DNA of 64,000 nucleotides, from the NCBI RefSeq assembly GCF_030268885.1, contig NZ_BSSA01000036.1, positions 1 to 64,000 of the forward strand, in the 5' to 3' direction. The notes beneath the pieces are model-generated. The model searched no databases. It was not told the DNA's origin and saw only the letters and a list, made by a program, of their open reading frames with translations. Below are positions 17,290 to 28,005 of this stretch, piece after piece. Position numbers and translations under genes: made by a program. This stretch comes from Kitasatospora phosalacinea (GTDB taxonomy: Bacteria; Actinomycetota; Actinomycetes; Streptomycetales; Streptomycetaceae). Numbering within the stretch: position 1 is the stretch's first letter; the number at the start of each line of letters is the position of its first letter.

Positions 17290-17945
17290 CCACCCCGCGC
17301 AGCGCCCGGCCCCGCCCGTCCGACCCCTCCCCCCGCTCGTTGGAGGAACTCGCCGGGGCCCCGCTGTCGCTGCGCGAGCGCAAGAAGCTGAGGACCCGGC
17401 AGACCCTCCGCCGGGAGGCCATGCGGCTCTTCGCCGAGCAGGGCTGGGAGGCCACCACCGTCGACCAGATCGCGGCCGCGGCGGAGGTCTCCCCGTCCAC
17501 CTTCTTCCGGTACTTCCCGACCAAGGAGGACCTGCTGCTCACCGACGAGTACGACCCGCTGATGGCCGAGGCGATCCGGGCCCGCCCGGCGGACGAGCCC
17601 TTCCTGACCTCCGCCCGCGCGGTGCTGGTCGGGCTGGTCCGCCGGATGCTCAGCGAGCAGGAGCGCGCCGAGCTGTACGAGCGGATGCGGCTGGCCGCCT
17701 CCGTCCCCTCCGTCCGGGTCCGGATGCTGGAGGGCGCCGGCCAGCCGCGCGGCATGCTGCTCGACCTGCTCACCGAGCGGGCCGGCCTGGACGCCCCCAC
17801 CCTCGAGGTGCGGATCACCGCCGCCGCGATCTCCGCCGCGCTCACCGAGACCTCCCTGTACTGGGCCGACCGCGGCGGCCGGGAGGACCTCGCCGACCTG
17901 CTCGACCTCGCCCTGGGGCACCTCCAGGAGCTGGACGCGCACTGA
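17286..17945 (+). CDS. TetR-family transcriptional regulator
   Basis: 219 residues. The N-terminal HTH spans about residues 35-80 (RREAMRLFAEQGWEATTVDQ then VSPSTFFRYFPTKEDLL). The C-terminal ligand domain resembles the MftR/acyl-type TetR proteins with their long-loop helices. It is the second gene of an operon with the MFS exporter (4-nt overlap) and probably represses it through the inverted repeat at 15627-15652. Confidence 0.9.
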   Translation: MTTPRSARPRPSDPSPRSLEELAGAPLSLRERKKLRTRQTLRREAMRLFAEQGWEATTVDQIAAAAEVSPSTFFRYFPTKEDLLLTDEYDPLMAEAIRARPADEPFLTSARAVLVGLVRRMLSEQERAELYERMRLAASVPSVRVRMLEGAGQPRGMLLDLLTERAGLDAPTLEVRITAAAISAALTETSLYWADRGGREDLADLLDLALGHLQELDAH

Positions 17946-17957
17946 CGGTCCGGCGGC

Positions 17958-18923
17958 TCAGTCGCCGAGCAGCACCAGCTTGCCCGCCACCCGGCCGCTG
18001 TCGCCCACCTCGTGCGCCTTCGCGGCCTCCGCCAGCGGGAACGTCCCGGCGATCTCGGCCCGCAGCAGGCCGCGCTCCGCGAGGTCCGCGACCGCGGTCA
18101 TGCCCGCGTGGTCGGCCTCCACCAGCAGCATCGAGGTGCGCACCCCGAGCCGGGCCGCCTCCTCGGCCAGGCCCTCGACCGGGAACGGCAGGATCGACAC
18201 CAGCAGTCCGCCCCGGCGCAGCGTGCGCAGCGAGCGCAGCTGGTACTCGCCGCCGATGGTGTCCAGCACCACGTCCACGTCGCGCACCGCCTCGGCGAAG
18301 TCGACCGCCCGGTAGTCGACCGGCTCGTCCACCCCGATCCGGCGCAGGAAGTCGTGCTTGGCCGCGCTGGCCGTCCCGATCACGTGCGCGCCGCGGGCCT
18401 TGGCGATCTGCACCGCCAGGTGCCCGACCCCACCGGCCGCGGCGTGCACCAGCACCCGGTCCCCGGCCCGGACCTGCGCGGTGTCCGCCAGCGCCTGCCA
18501 GGCCGTCAGCGCGGCCAGCGGCAGCGCGCCCGCCTGCACCACGTCCAGCGAGGCGGGGCGGCGGACGAACGCCCGGGCCGGGCCGACCGCGTACTCGGCG
18601 TGCGAGCCGACCCCGTACGGGTAGGGCAGCATGCCGAACACCTCGTCGCCCGGGGCGAACAGCGTGACGCCCAGGCCGACCGCCTCCACGGTGCCCGCCA
18701 CGTCCCAGCCCAGCACGAACGGCGGTTCGCCGAGGAAGAGGCCCGCGGCCCGGTGCTTCCAGTCGGTCGGGTTCAGGCCCGCGGCGCGCACCCGGACCAG
18801 CACCTGGCTCGGGCCGGGCACCGGGCGGGGCCGCTCCACCAGGTGCAGCACCTCGGGGCCGCCGAGGACGTCCTGGCTGATCGCGCGCATGGTGGGCACC
18901 TGGTTCGTCGTGTCGTTCGTCAT
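17958..18923 (-). CDS. NAD(P)H-dependent quinone oxidoreductase-like MDR protein
   Basis: 321 residues, zinc-independent medium-chain dehydrogenase/reductase of the quinone oxidoreductase class. GroES-like N-terminal domain (VLVRVRAAGLNPTDWKHRAAG); Rossmann domain with the cofactor motif AAAGGVGHLAVQIAKARGA. Likely reduces quinones or activated alkenes in the cytosol. Convergent with tetR and divergent from the AraC regulator, which is a natural candidate for its control. Confidence 0.85.
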   Translation of the reverse strand: MTNDTTNQVPTMRAISQDVLGGPEVLHLVERPRPVPGPSQVLVRVRAAGLNPTDWKHRAAGLFLGEPPFVLGWDVAGTVEAVGLGVTLFAPGDEVFGMLPYPYGVGSHAEYAVGPARAFVRRPASLDVVQAGALPLAALTAWQALADTAQVRAGDRVLVHAAAGGVGHLAVQIAKARGAHVIGTASAAKHDFLRRIGVDEPVDYRAVDFAEAVRDVDVVLDTIGGEYQLRSLRTLRRGGLLVSILPFPVEGLAEEAARLGVRTSMLLVEADHAGMTAVADLAERGLLRAEIAGTFPLAEAAKAHEVGDSGRVAGKLVLLGD

Positions 18924-19006
18924 GCCCCCACCCTGGCGGGTGCGGGCGGCCCGCCGTGAGTGGCAAGATGGTCACCGTCCGATGGGATCCTGCCAGGAGG
19001 TCCGCC

Positions 19007-19984
19007 ATGGCCCCCGCGTCACCGTCCGCCCCCTCGCCTGCTCCGCACCGGGTCGTGGTGCTCGCCCTCGACGGCGTGTACCCGTTCGAACTCGGCATCC
19101 CCCGGAGGGTGTTCGGCAGCTTCGCCGACCGCTACGAGCTGACCACCTGCACCGTCGACGGCCGCCCCGTCCGGACCGACGCCGACTTCGCCGTCACCCC
19201 CGACCACGGGCCGGAGGTCCTGGCCGACGCCGACACCGTGGTGATCCCGCCGTTCGGTCCCGTCCCGACCACCCCCGAACCCGACCCCGCCGTCAGCGCC
19301 GCGCTCGCCCTGGTCCGGCCCGGCACCCGGCTGATCTCCATCTGCACCGGCGCCTTCGTGCTCGCCGCCGCCGGACTCCTCGACGACCGGCCCGCCACCA
19401 CCCACTGGGCCCTCGCCGAACACTTCCGCACCCTCTTCCCGCGGGTCCGGCTCGACCCCGACGTGCTGTTCGTCGACGACGGCGACGTCCTCACCTCCGC
19501 GGGCGCGGCCGCCGGGGTCGACCTCTTCCTGCACGTCCTGCGCGGCGACCACGGCACCGCCGCCGCCAACCACGCGGCCCGGATCTGCGTCGTCCCGCCG
19601 TGGCGCGACGGCGGCCAGGCCCAGTACATCCAGCAGCCCGTGCCCAGCACCGGCAGCACCGGCACCGCCCCCACCCGCGAATGGGCCCTCACCCGGCTCC
19701 ACGAGCCGCTCAGCCTCGCCGAACTCGCCGCCCACGCGAACATGAGCACCCGCACCTTCGCCCGCCGCTTCCAGGAGGAGACCGGCCAGAGCCCCGGCCG
19801 CTGGCTCACCCAGCAGCGCATCGAACTGGCCCGCCACCTGCTCGAAGCCACCGACCTCAGCATCGACCGGATCGCCACCCGCGTCGGCTTCGCCAACCCC
19901 GTCTCGCTCCGCCAGCACCTGCACTCCGCGATCGGCGTCTCCCCCCTCGCCTACCGCCGCACCTTCGCGGGCGCCTCCTCCTGA
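19007..19984 (+). CDS. GlxA-type transcriptional regulator (DJ-1/PfpI plus AraC HTH)
   Basis: 325 residues. The N-terminal DJ-1/PfpI amidotransferase-like domain (residues 11-190, with the nucleophile-elbow-like SICTGAFVLAAAG) is joined to a C-terminal AraC double HTH (LSLAELAAHANMSTRTFARR and ATRVGFANPVSLRQH). This is a cytosolic regulator whose N-domain probably senses a small molecule. The ATG at 19007 is preceded by CAGGAGG; a longer frame from 18956 lacks such a site. It is divergent from the oxidoreductase gene (83-nt gap). Confidence 0.9.
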   Translation: MAPASPSAPSPAPHRVVVLALDGVYPFELGIPRRVFGSFADRYELTTCTVDGRPVRTDADFAVTPDHGPEVLADADTVVIPPFGPVPTTPEPDPAVSAALALVRPGTRLISICTGAFVLAAAGLLDDRPATTHWALAEHFRTLFPRVRLDPDVLFVDDGDVLTSAGAAAGVDLFLHVLRGDHGTAAANHAARICVVPPWRDGGQAQYIQQPVPSTGSTGTAPTREWALTRLHEPLSLAELAAHANMSTRTFARRFQEETGQSPGRWLTQQRIELARHLLEATDLSIDRIATRVGFANPVSLRQHLHSAIGVSPLAYRRTFAGASS

Positions 19985-20076
19985 CCCTGTCGGAGGCCCC
20001 GTCGGGGGCCGGGGAACGGCGGCTCCGAGCTGCCGGCGGCCGGAGCCCGTCGGAGGGTCCGTGCTGCTTCGGGCCG

Positions 20077-20140
20077 AACCGGGAGCCCGGGACCACCGCA
20101 AGCCCGTCCCCGGACCTGCGGCAGCCCCGGGCTCCCGGTT
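20077..20140 (-). terminator. Terminator between araC-type gene and secreted-protein gene
   Basis: Perfect 15-bp arms AACCGGGAGCCCGGG (20077-20091) and CCCGGGCTCCCGGTT (20126-20140) with a 34-nt interior. Located between convergent genes, 6 nt from the stop codon of the minus-strand gene. Confidence 0.75.
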
Positions 20141-20145
20141 CCGCG

Positions 20146-20994
20146 CTAGTACGCGATGCGAGCCTTCCGCCGCCGCAGCCCGACCGCCGTCCCGGCCAGC
20201 GCGGTCAGCCCGACCGCACCGCCCGCGGCGAGCAGCGGCGCACCGTCGCGGCCCGTCCCCGTCGAAGCGGCCGCCGTCTCGAAGCCGCCCGCCTTGCCGG
20301 AGGCGTCGTACGCGGAGCCGGGCAGCTTGTCCCCGTAGCGCTGGTGGACGAGTTGCTGGTACGCGGCGACGGTGGTGCCGCGGTCGCCGACCGAGCGGCG
20401 GGCGTCCTCGTCGAGCGGCAGCACGCGGCCGCCCTTGACCTCGTACCAGGCGTCGATCTGCGGTTCGCGGAAGGCGGTGCCGCCGTCCGCCGCGGCCCGG
20501 GCCGCGTAGTCGGTCTCGTCGCCGCCGGAGGCGATGTTGACGACCCGCCAGCTGCCGCCCTGCCGGGCGGTCCAGACCGAGGCGCGCTGCCCGTCCGCGG
20601 CGACGGCGGCGGTCGCGGTGAACTCGACCTCGGCGACCGGGGTTCCGGCCCGTCCGGCGACGAAGGCCGCGGAGAGGGTGTAGACGGGCACGGTGTCGCC
20701 GGTGAGGCGGGGGGCGGCCGCGGTCGCGGCCTTCGCCTCCTCGGCCGCGCTGATCCCGAGCTGCTGGGTGGGCGGCACTCCCCTGCGGGCGAAGAAGTGC
20801 CCCAACTGGTCCAGTACGGCGGGCTGTTGGGTCGCGCTGCGGGCGGCGGCGAGCTCGCCGGAGCCGAGCGCGGCGGGGGTGTCGGCGGCGTGCGCCGCCG
20901 GGGCGAGGGCGACGGCGGCGAGGGCGACGGCCGCCAGGGCGGTCGCGGTGCGGGTGGTCGCGGTGCGGGTGGCGTGGACGCGGTGGCTGCTCAT
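20146..20994 (-). CDS. Secreted, membrane-anchored protein linked to a C39-like protease
   Basis: 282 residues. Signal peptide (TALAAVALAAVALAPAAHA), an extracellular domain of about 220 residues (DQLGHFFARRGVPPTQQLG; later VYTLSAAFVAG, GGSWRVVNIASGGDETDY), then a C-terminal hydrophobic segment and RRRKARIAY tail: a one-pass anchor without LPXTG. I do not recognise the domain. It starts 11 nt downstream of the protease gene with GAGGAG before the ATG, so the two form an operon. It could be the protease's substrate, inhibitor or chaperone. Confidence 0.75.
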   Translation of the reverse strand: MSSHRVHATRTATTRTATALAAVALAAVALAPAAHAADTPAALGSGELAAARSATQQPAVLDQLGHFFARRGVPPTQQLGISAAEEAKAATAAAPRLTGDTVPVYTLSAAFVAGRAGTPVAEVEFTATAAVAADGQRASVWTARQGGSWRVVNIASGGDETDYAARAAADGGTAFREPQIDAWYEVKGGRVLPLDEDARRSVGDRGTTVAAYQQLVHQRYGDKLPGSAYDASGKAGGFETAAASTGTGRDGAPLLAAGGAVGLTALAGTAVGLRRRKARIAY

Positions 20995-21005
20995 GGTGTG
21001 GCTCC

Positions 21006-21653
21006 TCACGCGCCGATCCGGTACAGGGAGTGGGTCCAGGAGAAGGACCCGTTGCTCACGTAGTAGGCGTAGTCGCCCCAGTTGTAGCGGTAGTTGGACG
21101 GCCACGGGTCGCCCCAGTACAGCCAGTTGCTGTTGACGTCGTAGCCGTACAGGACGTTCATGTGGCCGCCGCCGGAGCTCCACTGGATCCGGGTCTCGAC
21201 CGGGCGCCCGGCGTCGATCTCGGTCTGCACCGTGGAGTAGCGCAGGTAGCCGTTGACGTACGAGCCGGTGCTGATGCCGATCCGGTACAGCGCGTTCTGC
21301 ACCTCGGCCAGGCTGGCCTGGCTGTTGGGGCAGGTGGAGTTGACGGAGCGGCCGAACGCCAGGTTGCAGAACTGGTTCTGGCTGTAGGTGTAGCCGTAGT
21401 AGGTGGCGATGGTGTTGCCGCCGGCCGCCCAGCACCAGTTGCTCTGCTGCTGGGCCTGCATGGTGATGTCGAGGATCCGCGAGGTGCCGGCCAGCGCGGG
21501 GGCCTGGGCGGCGGCGGGAACGGCGGCGGTCGTGGCCGTGGGGGCGGTGGCCGCTCGGGCGGGGGTGGTGGCGGCCACGCTCAGCACCGGGGCGAGGGTG
21601 CCCAGGGCGAGTGCGGCGACCGTCCGGCGCAGCCGGATCGGGAGCTGTGGCAT
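21006..21653 (-). CDS. Secreted papain-like (C39-type) cysteine protease
   Basis: 215 residues. Signal peptide at about 1-35, then a papain-like fold: oxyanion Gln and catalytic Cys in QQQSNWCWAAGGNTIA, catalytic His in SSGGGHMNVLYGYD, and the third residue in LYWGDPWPSN. This matches the bacterial papain-like / C39-like proteases that open with a QxxxCW motif. Two further Cys may form a disulfide. The ATG 21653 has GGAGG 9 nt upstream. First gene of an operon with the anchored protein and divergent from an XRE-type regulator. Confidence 0.85.
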   Translation of the reverse strand: MPQLPIRLRRTVAALALGTLAPVLSVAATTPARAATAPTATTAAVPAAAQAPALAGTSRILDITMQAQQQSNWCWAAGGNTIATYYGYTYSQNQFCNLAFGRSVNSTCPNSQASLAEVQNALYRIGISTGSYVNGYLRYSTVQTEIDAGRPVETRIQWSSGGGHMNVLYGYDVNSNWLYWGDPWPSNYRYNWGDYAYYVSNGSFSWTHSLYRIGA

Positions 21654-21917
21654 GGGGGTCGGCCTCCTGGCAGGGGCGAGGAGCGGATGTGGGGGCGGCG
21701 CGTCCGGACGGCGCGGGAAGAGCATCCGGCCGGGCCGGTGCGCAGGTCAACGGCCGTTCCCCGTACGGCAGTCGGGGTGTGAACGGGCCCGGCGGCGGTG
21801 TGAACGCGGCCGCCCTGGGCAGCGCGGATATCGCCCGGACCGATGACAGGACGGCCCGGAGGTGTGAATATTCACGGTCAATCCGCGGTCAATCCACGGT
21901 CGATCGAGAAGGTGGCC
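21654..21917. promoter_or_regulatory. Protease/XRE intergenic region: palindrome and phased repeats
   Basis: A perfect 12-bp palindrome GTGAATATTCAC (21864-21875) is followed by three head-to-tail 11-bp repeats: CGGTCAATCCG (21875-21885), CGGTCAATCCA (21886-21896) and CGGTCGATCGA (21897-21907). Upstream, GGTGTGAA occurs at 21776, 21797 and 21861. The 11-bp phasing puts each repeat on the same DNA face, typical of a cooperatively bound site. The likely binder is the XRE protein starting at 21918, or an activator of the divergent protease operon. Confidence 0.6.
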
Positions 21918-22856
21918 ATGCAGCAGCCGTCCGCGCCGTCCGACCTGACCCTCGCCCTGCGCACCGGGCCGTTCCACCTCGCCCTGCGGGCCGCCATCAC
22001 CGCCCGCGGCCTCGCCCTGCACCGGCTGCGCGAGCGGCTGGCGCAGCGCGGCGTGCAGGTCGGGGTGACCAGCCTCAGCTACTGGCAGCAGGGGCTGCGG
22101 CGCCCCGAGCGGGCCGAGTCGCTGCGCGCCGTCGCGGTGCTGGAGGAGGTGCTGGAGCTGCCGGAGCACTCGCTGACCCGGCTGCTCGGCCCGCGCCGCA
22201 GCGCCCCCGAGCCCGCCCCGGCGGGTCCGGCGGTCCGCCCGTACCGGGACCTGATCAGCCCGGCCGAGGCGGTCGACGGGCTGCTCGCCGTGCTGTCCGG
22301 GCCGCCCGACACCGGGCTGCACACCATCACCCACATCGAGCGGATCCGGGTCGGTGCGGACCGGCGGCTGGTGCGCCGCGACTCCCAGCACGTGCTGCGG
22401 GCGCACCGCGACGGCATCGACCGCTACCTGGCCATCTACCAGGGCGATCCGGGCTGCGACATCGAACGGGTCCGGGTCCGGGCCGAGGAGAACTGCCGGC
22501 CCGGCCGGATCCGCCGCGACCCGGCCGCGAACCTGCTGGTCGCCGAGCTCCTGCTGGACCGCCGCCTGCGCACCGGCGACACCCACCTGCTCGGCTACGG
22601 CTTCGACGAGGCCCCGTCCGCCGGGCCCAGCCGCGAGTACGTCCGCGGCTTCAACGCGGGTGCCGGGCAGTACGTCCTGCAGGTCACCTTCGACCCGGGC
22701 GCGCTGCCCGTCCGCTGCGACCGCTTCACCCGGCGCACGCCGGACCAGTCCGCGCTGGAGAGCGAGGAGTTGACCCTGGACGGCCACCACTGCGCGCACC
22801 TGGTGGCCGCCGACCTGCCGCCCTGCCTGCTCGGCCTGCGCTGGGACTGGGAGTGA
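21918..22856 (+). CDS. XRE-like helix-turn-helix regulator
   Basis: 312 residues. An N-terminal lambda-repressor-like HTH covers about residues 20-80 (LRERLAQRGVQVGVTSLSYW then RRPERAESLRAVAVLEEVLE), followed by a domain of about 220 residues that I do not recognise (IERIRVGADRRLVRRDSQHV; later DRYLAIYQGDPGCDIERVRV). It is probably a DNA-binding regulator with a sensor module. The ATG at 21918 sits 10 nt after the last 11-bp repeat, which suggests autoregulation. Divergent from the protease operon. Confidence 0.75.
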   Translation: MQQPSAPSDLTLALRTGPFHLALRAAITARGLALHRLRERLAQRGVQVGVTSLSYWQQGLRRPERAESLRAVAVLEEVLELPEHSLTRLLGPRRSAPEPAPAGPAVRPYRDLISPAEAVDGLLAVLSGPPDTGLHTITHIERIRVGADRRLVRRDSQHVLRAHRDGIDRYLAIYQGDPGCDIERVRVRAEENCRPGRIRRDPAANLLVAELLLDRRLRTGDTHLLGYGFDEAPSAGPSREYVRGFNAGAGQYVLQVTFDPGALPVRCDRFTRRTPDQSALESEELTLDGHHCAHLVAADLPPCLLGLRWDWE

Positions 22857-22873
22857 CTCCCCCTCCCGCCCGC

Positions 22874-23725
22874 TCAGTCGAGGACGACGTGCACCGCGTC
22901 GCCGACCGGCAGGTAGCCGATGCGCCGGTAGATCGCGTTGCTGACGGGGTTGGCGAGGTCGGTGTAGAGCAGCACCTCGGCCGCGCCGCCCGCCCGTGCG
23001 TGCGCGGAGGCCGCCGCCGTCAGGGCGCTCGCGTAGCCGCGGCCGCGCAGCTCCGGCGGGGTGTAGACCGGGCCGATCCGGGACATCCCGGCGACGGCCG
23101 GGCTCGCCCCGGCGAGGGAGGTGACGCGGGCGTCCTCGGCCTCCCAGAGCAGCAGGGTGCCCGCGGCGATCCGCCGGTCGGCGTCGGCCTGCAGGTCGCC
23201 GGGGACGTTCACCTGCGCCTCGGCGGCGAACGCGGCGAGCCACCGGGCGACCAGCTCCCGCTCGGCCGGGGCGGCGAGCCGGGCCCGCCCGGCCGGAGGG
23301 GTCGGCGGTGGCGTCAACTCGCCGAGCCGGTACAGCCGTTCGTTGGTCGCGACGGCCCAGCCGCGGCCGGTGAGCCGCTCCAGCTCCCGGGCGAAGGCGA
23401 ACACCTCCGCCCGCCCGCCGCCCGCGTCGCCCGGCTGCTGGTCGCCGTCCGCGAGCAGCCGGGCGAGTGCCTCGGCCGCGGCGGTGGTCATCCGCCCCAG
23501 GCGCTGCCCGTACGGCGGGGTGCGCAGGGTGACGCCGGTGACGGCACCGTCCGGCTCCCGCCACCAGCCGTAGCGCGGCGGGGCCTCGCCGTAGACCTGC
23601 GGGCCGTCCCGGTCGATGCGGTCGACGATGGTGAGCAGCACGGTGTTCTCGGCGGGGTGGGCCGCCAGGAACGGCCCGGCGGCGGTGCGGAATTCGTCCA
23701 GCGACGTGGTGAGTGTCCAGCCCAT
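22874..23725 (-). CDS. GNAT-family N-acetyltransferase
   Basis: 283 residues with a C-terminal GNAT domain: the acetyl-CoA loop reads YTPPELRGRGYASALTAAAS, followed by LYTDLANPVSNAIYRRIGYLPVGD. The N-terminal half is a degenerate GNAT-like or FR47-like domain. Substrate unknown. The start ATG 23725 has GGGAGAGGA upstream; the longer frame to 23761 does not. Confidence 0.85.
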   Translation of the reverse strand: MGWTLTTSLDEFRTAAGPFLAAHPAENTVLLTIVDRIDRDGPQVYGEAPPRYGWWREPDGAVTGVTLRTPPYGQRLGRMTTAAAEALARLLADGDQQPGDAGGGRAEVFAFARELERLTGRGWAVATNERLYRLGELTPPPTPPAGRARLAAPAERELVARWLAAFAAEAQVNVPGDLQADADRRIAAGTLLLWEAEDARVTSLAGASPAVAGMSRIGPVYTPPELRGRGYASALTAAASAHARAGGAAEVLLYTDLANPVSNAIYRRIGYLPVGDAVHVVLD

Positions 23726-23807
23726 GCCGCATCCTCTCCCGCCCGCCGCGGCGGTGACCACCGGTTATCCGGCGGGCCGTCCTCCTCGCTCAGTCGCGCC
23801 TCCTCCC

Positions 23808-25841
<2,034 letters not shown>

Positions 25842-26042
25842 GCCCTCATCCTCGCCCACCCGGGCCCCGGATCCACCGCCGAACACGGATCCGGTGCCCA
25901 CCGGCCCCGCCCGCCGGCCGACTCGACCGGCAGTCCGCCCGAACCGCACTGGTGCGTGTCACGATGCGGCCGGAGCCGACGGGCCGGGTGCGGCGGTCGT
26001 GAGGCCGGTGGTGGTCCGGGGCGGTCGCGACCGCCCGGCGGG
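25842..26042. other. Short intergenic stretch
   Basis: Contains the promoter region of the DUF255 gene and the region beyond the small membrane protein gene. No gene or strong hairpin seen. Confidence 0.4.
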
Positions 26043-26234
26043 TCAGTCGTCCTTGGGGTCCGGCTGCTCGGTGAAGTCGATCTTCTTGAAGCGGGCGTTC
26101 ATCGACTTCAGGAGGAACCAGGTGGCGATGCCGAGGGCCGCGAAGACCACGAAGCCGAGGAGACCGGGGGTGACCTTGGTCTCGTCGAGGGCCAGGGCGC
26201 CGGCGAGCTGGACGGGGTTCACGGGGCTGCTCAT
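26043..26234 (-). CDS. Small single-pass membrane protein conserved near mca
   Basis: 63 residues with one membrane helix (TPGLLGFVVFAALGIATWFLL) and a charged C-terminal tail (KSMNARFKKIDFTEQPDPKDD). Actinobacterial genomes often have a similar small protein next to mca. Function unknown. At ATG 26234 the GGAGG is only 1 nt away, so the true start may be the GTG four codons later (MNPVQL), with better spacing. Confidence 0.75.
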   Translation of the reverse strand: MSSPVNPVQLAGALALDETKVTPGLLGFVVFAALGIATWFLLKSMNARFKKIDFTEQPDPKDD

Positions 26235-26311
26235 TCCTCCATGGTGACCCGACCTTAGGACGGCCGGGTCACCGGGGGGTGGTACGGGGTGGGGCGAAGC
26301 GGGACGAAGGG

Positions 26312-27181
26312 CTACTTGCGCAGGCCCGCGAACAGGTCGTCCTCCGGCAGGTCGGTGTCGACCAGGGACTTGGCGAGCTCGTAGTCCTCGGTCGGCCAGA
26401 CCTGGCGCTGGATCTCGATCGGGACGCGGAACCACGGCCCGTCCGGGTCGATCTGGGTGGCGTGCGCGATCAGGGCCTTGTCGCGGACCTCGAAGAAGTC
26501 GGCGCACTCGACCCGGGTGGTGATCTCCCGCTCGGCCCGGCCGGACTTCTCCCAGCCCTCGATCCACTCGCCGTACGGGGAGTCGTGCCCGTTCTCGCTG
26601 AGGTAGGCGTGCAGGGCGCGGATCCGCCCCATCGGGAAGCCGTGGTTGTAGTACAGCTTGGACGGCTGCCAGGGCTCGCCCGCCTCGGGGTACGCCGCGG
26701 GGTCGGCGGCGGCGTCGAAGGCCACCATGGTGATCTTGTGGGTCATGATGTGGTCGGGGTGCGGGTAGCCGCCGTTCTCGTCGTACGTGGTGATCACGTG
26801 CGGACGGAACTCGCGAATCAGCTTGACCAGGGCCCCGGCCGCGACCTCGACGTCCTCCAGGGCGAAGCAGCCCTCGGGCAGCGGGGGCAGCGGGTCGCCC
26901 TCCGGCAGGCCGGAGTCGACGTAGCCGAGCCAGGCCTGCTGGACGCCGAGGATCTCCCGGGCGGCGTCCATCTCCTTGCGGCGGACCTCGTGGATGTTCT
27001 CCTCGACCCAGGGATCGCCCTGGAGCTTGGGGTTGAGGATCGAGCCGCGCTCGCCCCCCGTGCACGTGGCGACCAGGACCTCCACCCCCTGGGACACGTA
27101 CATCGCCATGGTGGCGGCGCCCTTGCTGGACTCGTCGTCCGGGTGCGCGTGCACCGCCATCAAACGCAACTGCTCGCTCAA
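26312..27181 (-). CDS. mca: Mycothiol S-conjugate amidase
   Basis: 289 residues, zinc-dependent LmbE/PIG-L-family amidase. It cleaves mycothiol S-conjugates into a mercapturic acid and GlcN-Ins, a detoxification step specific to actinobacteria. The zinc motif AVHAHPDDES, the Mca-specific SSKGAATMAMY that distinguishes it from MshB, and YPHPDHIMTHKI are intact. It starts with TTG at 27179-27181 (MSEQLRLMAVHAHPDDES), with GGGGA some 10 nt upstream. Divergent from the DUF4307 gene, a common pairing. Confidence 0.95.
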   Translation of the reverse strand: MSEQLRLMAVHAHPDDESSKGAATMAMYVSQGVEVLVATCTGGERGSILNPKLQGDPWVEENIHEVRRKEMDAAREILGVQQAWLGYVDSGLPEGDPLPPLPEGCFALEDVEVAAGALVKLIREFRPHVITTYDENGGYPHPDHIMTHKITMVAFDAAADPAAYPEAGEPWQPSKLYYNHGFPMGRIRALHAYLSENGHDSPYGEWIEGWEKSGRAEREITTRVECADFFEVRDKALIAHATQIDPDGPWFRVPIEIQRQVWPTEDYELAKSLVDTDLPEDDLFAGLRK

Positions 27182-27338
27182 CGCCTGGTCCCCTTCAGGT
27201 ACGGGTATGTCCGGTTCGTCGGGTTCGGCTCCCCCGCCTCCTCCGGCGCGGTCGTGCCCCTCCTATAGTGACGGACTGGAGGGCCCGTCCATTCCCACCG
27301 AGGGACGAACGCCGCTCCGCGAAAGGACCGAGCCCGCC
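27182..27338. promoter_or_regulatory. Divergent promoter region, mca / DUF4307
   Basis: A good -10 hexamer TATAGT is at 27264-27269 for the plus-strand gene, giving a leader of about 65 nt. No clear -35 box. The mca promoter must lie in the same 157 nt. Confidence 0.5.
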
Positions 27339-27776
27339 ATGGACCACAGCCCTACGCCCGAGACGCGCACCGTCGCCGCCGCGGCCCCGCCGGCCGACCG
27401 CTACGGCCGGGGCGGCGACCGGGCCGCCGACCGCAAGCTGCGGGTGGCCGCGGCGGTGTGCGGGGTGCTGTTCCTCGGGCTGGTCGCCTGGCTGGGCGGC
27501 TCGTACCTGCTGCGGGAGACCCGGCTGAACGGTACGGTGCCGACCTTCCAGACGGTGTCGGACACCGAGGTGCAGCTGCAGCTGTCGGTGCGCAAGAGCG
27601 ACGGCACCTCCGGGGTGTGCACGGTGCGCTCGCAGGGGACGGACGGCGCGGTGGTGGGCCAGTCGGACTTCCGGGTCCCGGCCGCGGGCAGCAGCTACGT
27701 CGAGGTGGTCACGCTGCGGACCACGGCCCGCGGCACCACCGCGGAGCTGCTCGGCTGCACCCCCGACAAGGAGTAA
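27339..27776 (+). CDS. DUF4307 membrane-anchored protein
   Basis: 145 residues. A short cytosolic N-terminus is followed by one membrane helix (VCGVLFLGLVAWLGGSYLL) and an extracytoplasmic beta-rich domain (LQLSVRKSDGTSGVCTVRSQ; GSSYVEVVTLRTTARGT). Two Cys (in GVCTV and LLGCTP) could pair. This is the actinobacterial DUF4307 family found next to mca. Role unknown. AGGA lies 11 nt before the ATG. Confidence 0.85.
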   Translation: MDHSPTPETRTVAAAAPPADRYGRGGDRAADRKLRVAAAVCGVLFLGLVAWLGGSYLLRETRLNGTVPTFQTVSDTEVQLQLSVRKSDGTSGVCTVRSQGTDGAVVGQSDFRVPAAGSSYVEVVTLRTTARGTTAELLGCTPDKE

Positions 27777-28005
27777 CGCGCCCGCCCGCCGCCTCGCTCA
27801 CCCTTTCGGAGGGCGTCCCGCCCGGGGAGCGCCGCGGGCCGCCCGCAGACCTCCCGTCCGCGCCCGGAACTTGTTAGGCTCGTGATTTCGCCCCTTCCGC
27901 GCCGGCCGGCTCGGGAGCGGGCGTTGCTTTGCATCTGCCCAGAAAATCGACCCACCGCCGCCGGTCCACCCCCGGGGCGGCGCCAGCACCGACGAGGAGC
28001 ACCCT

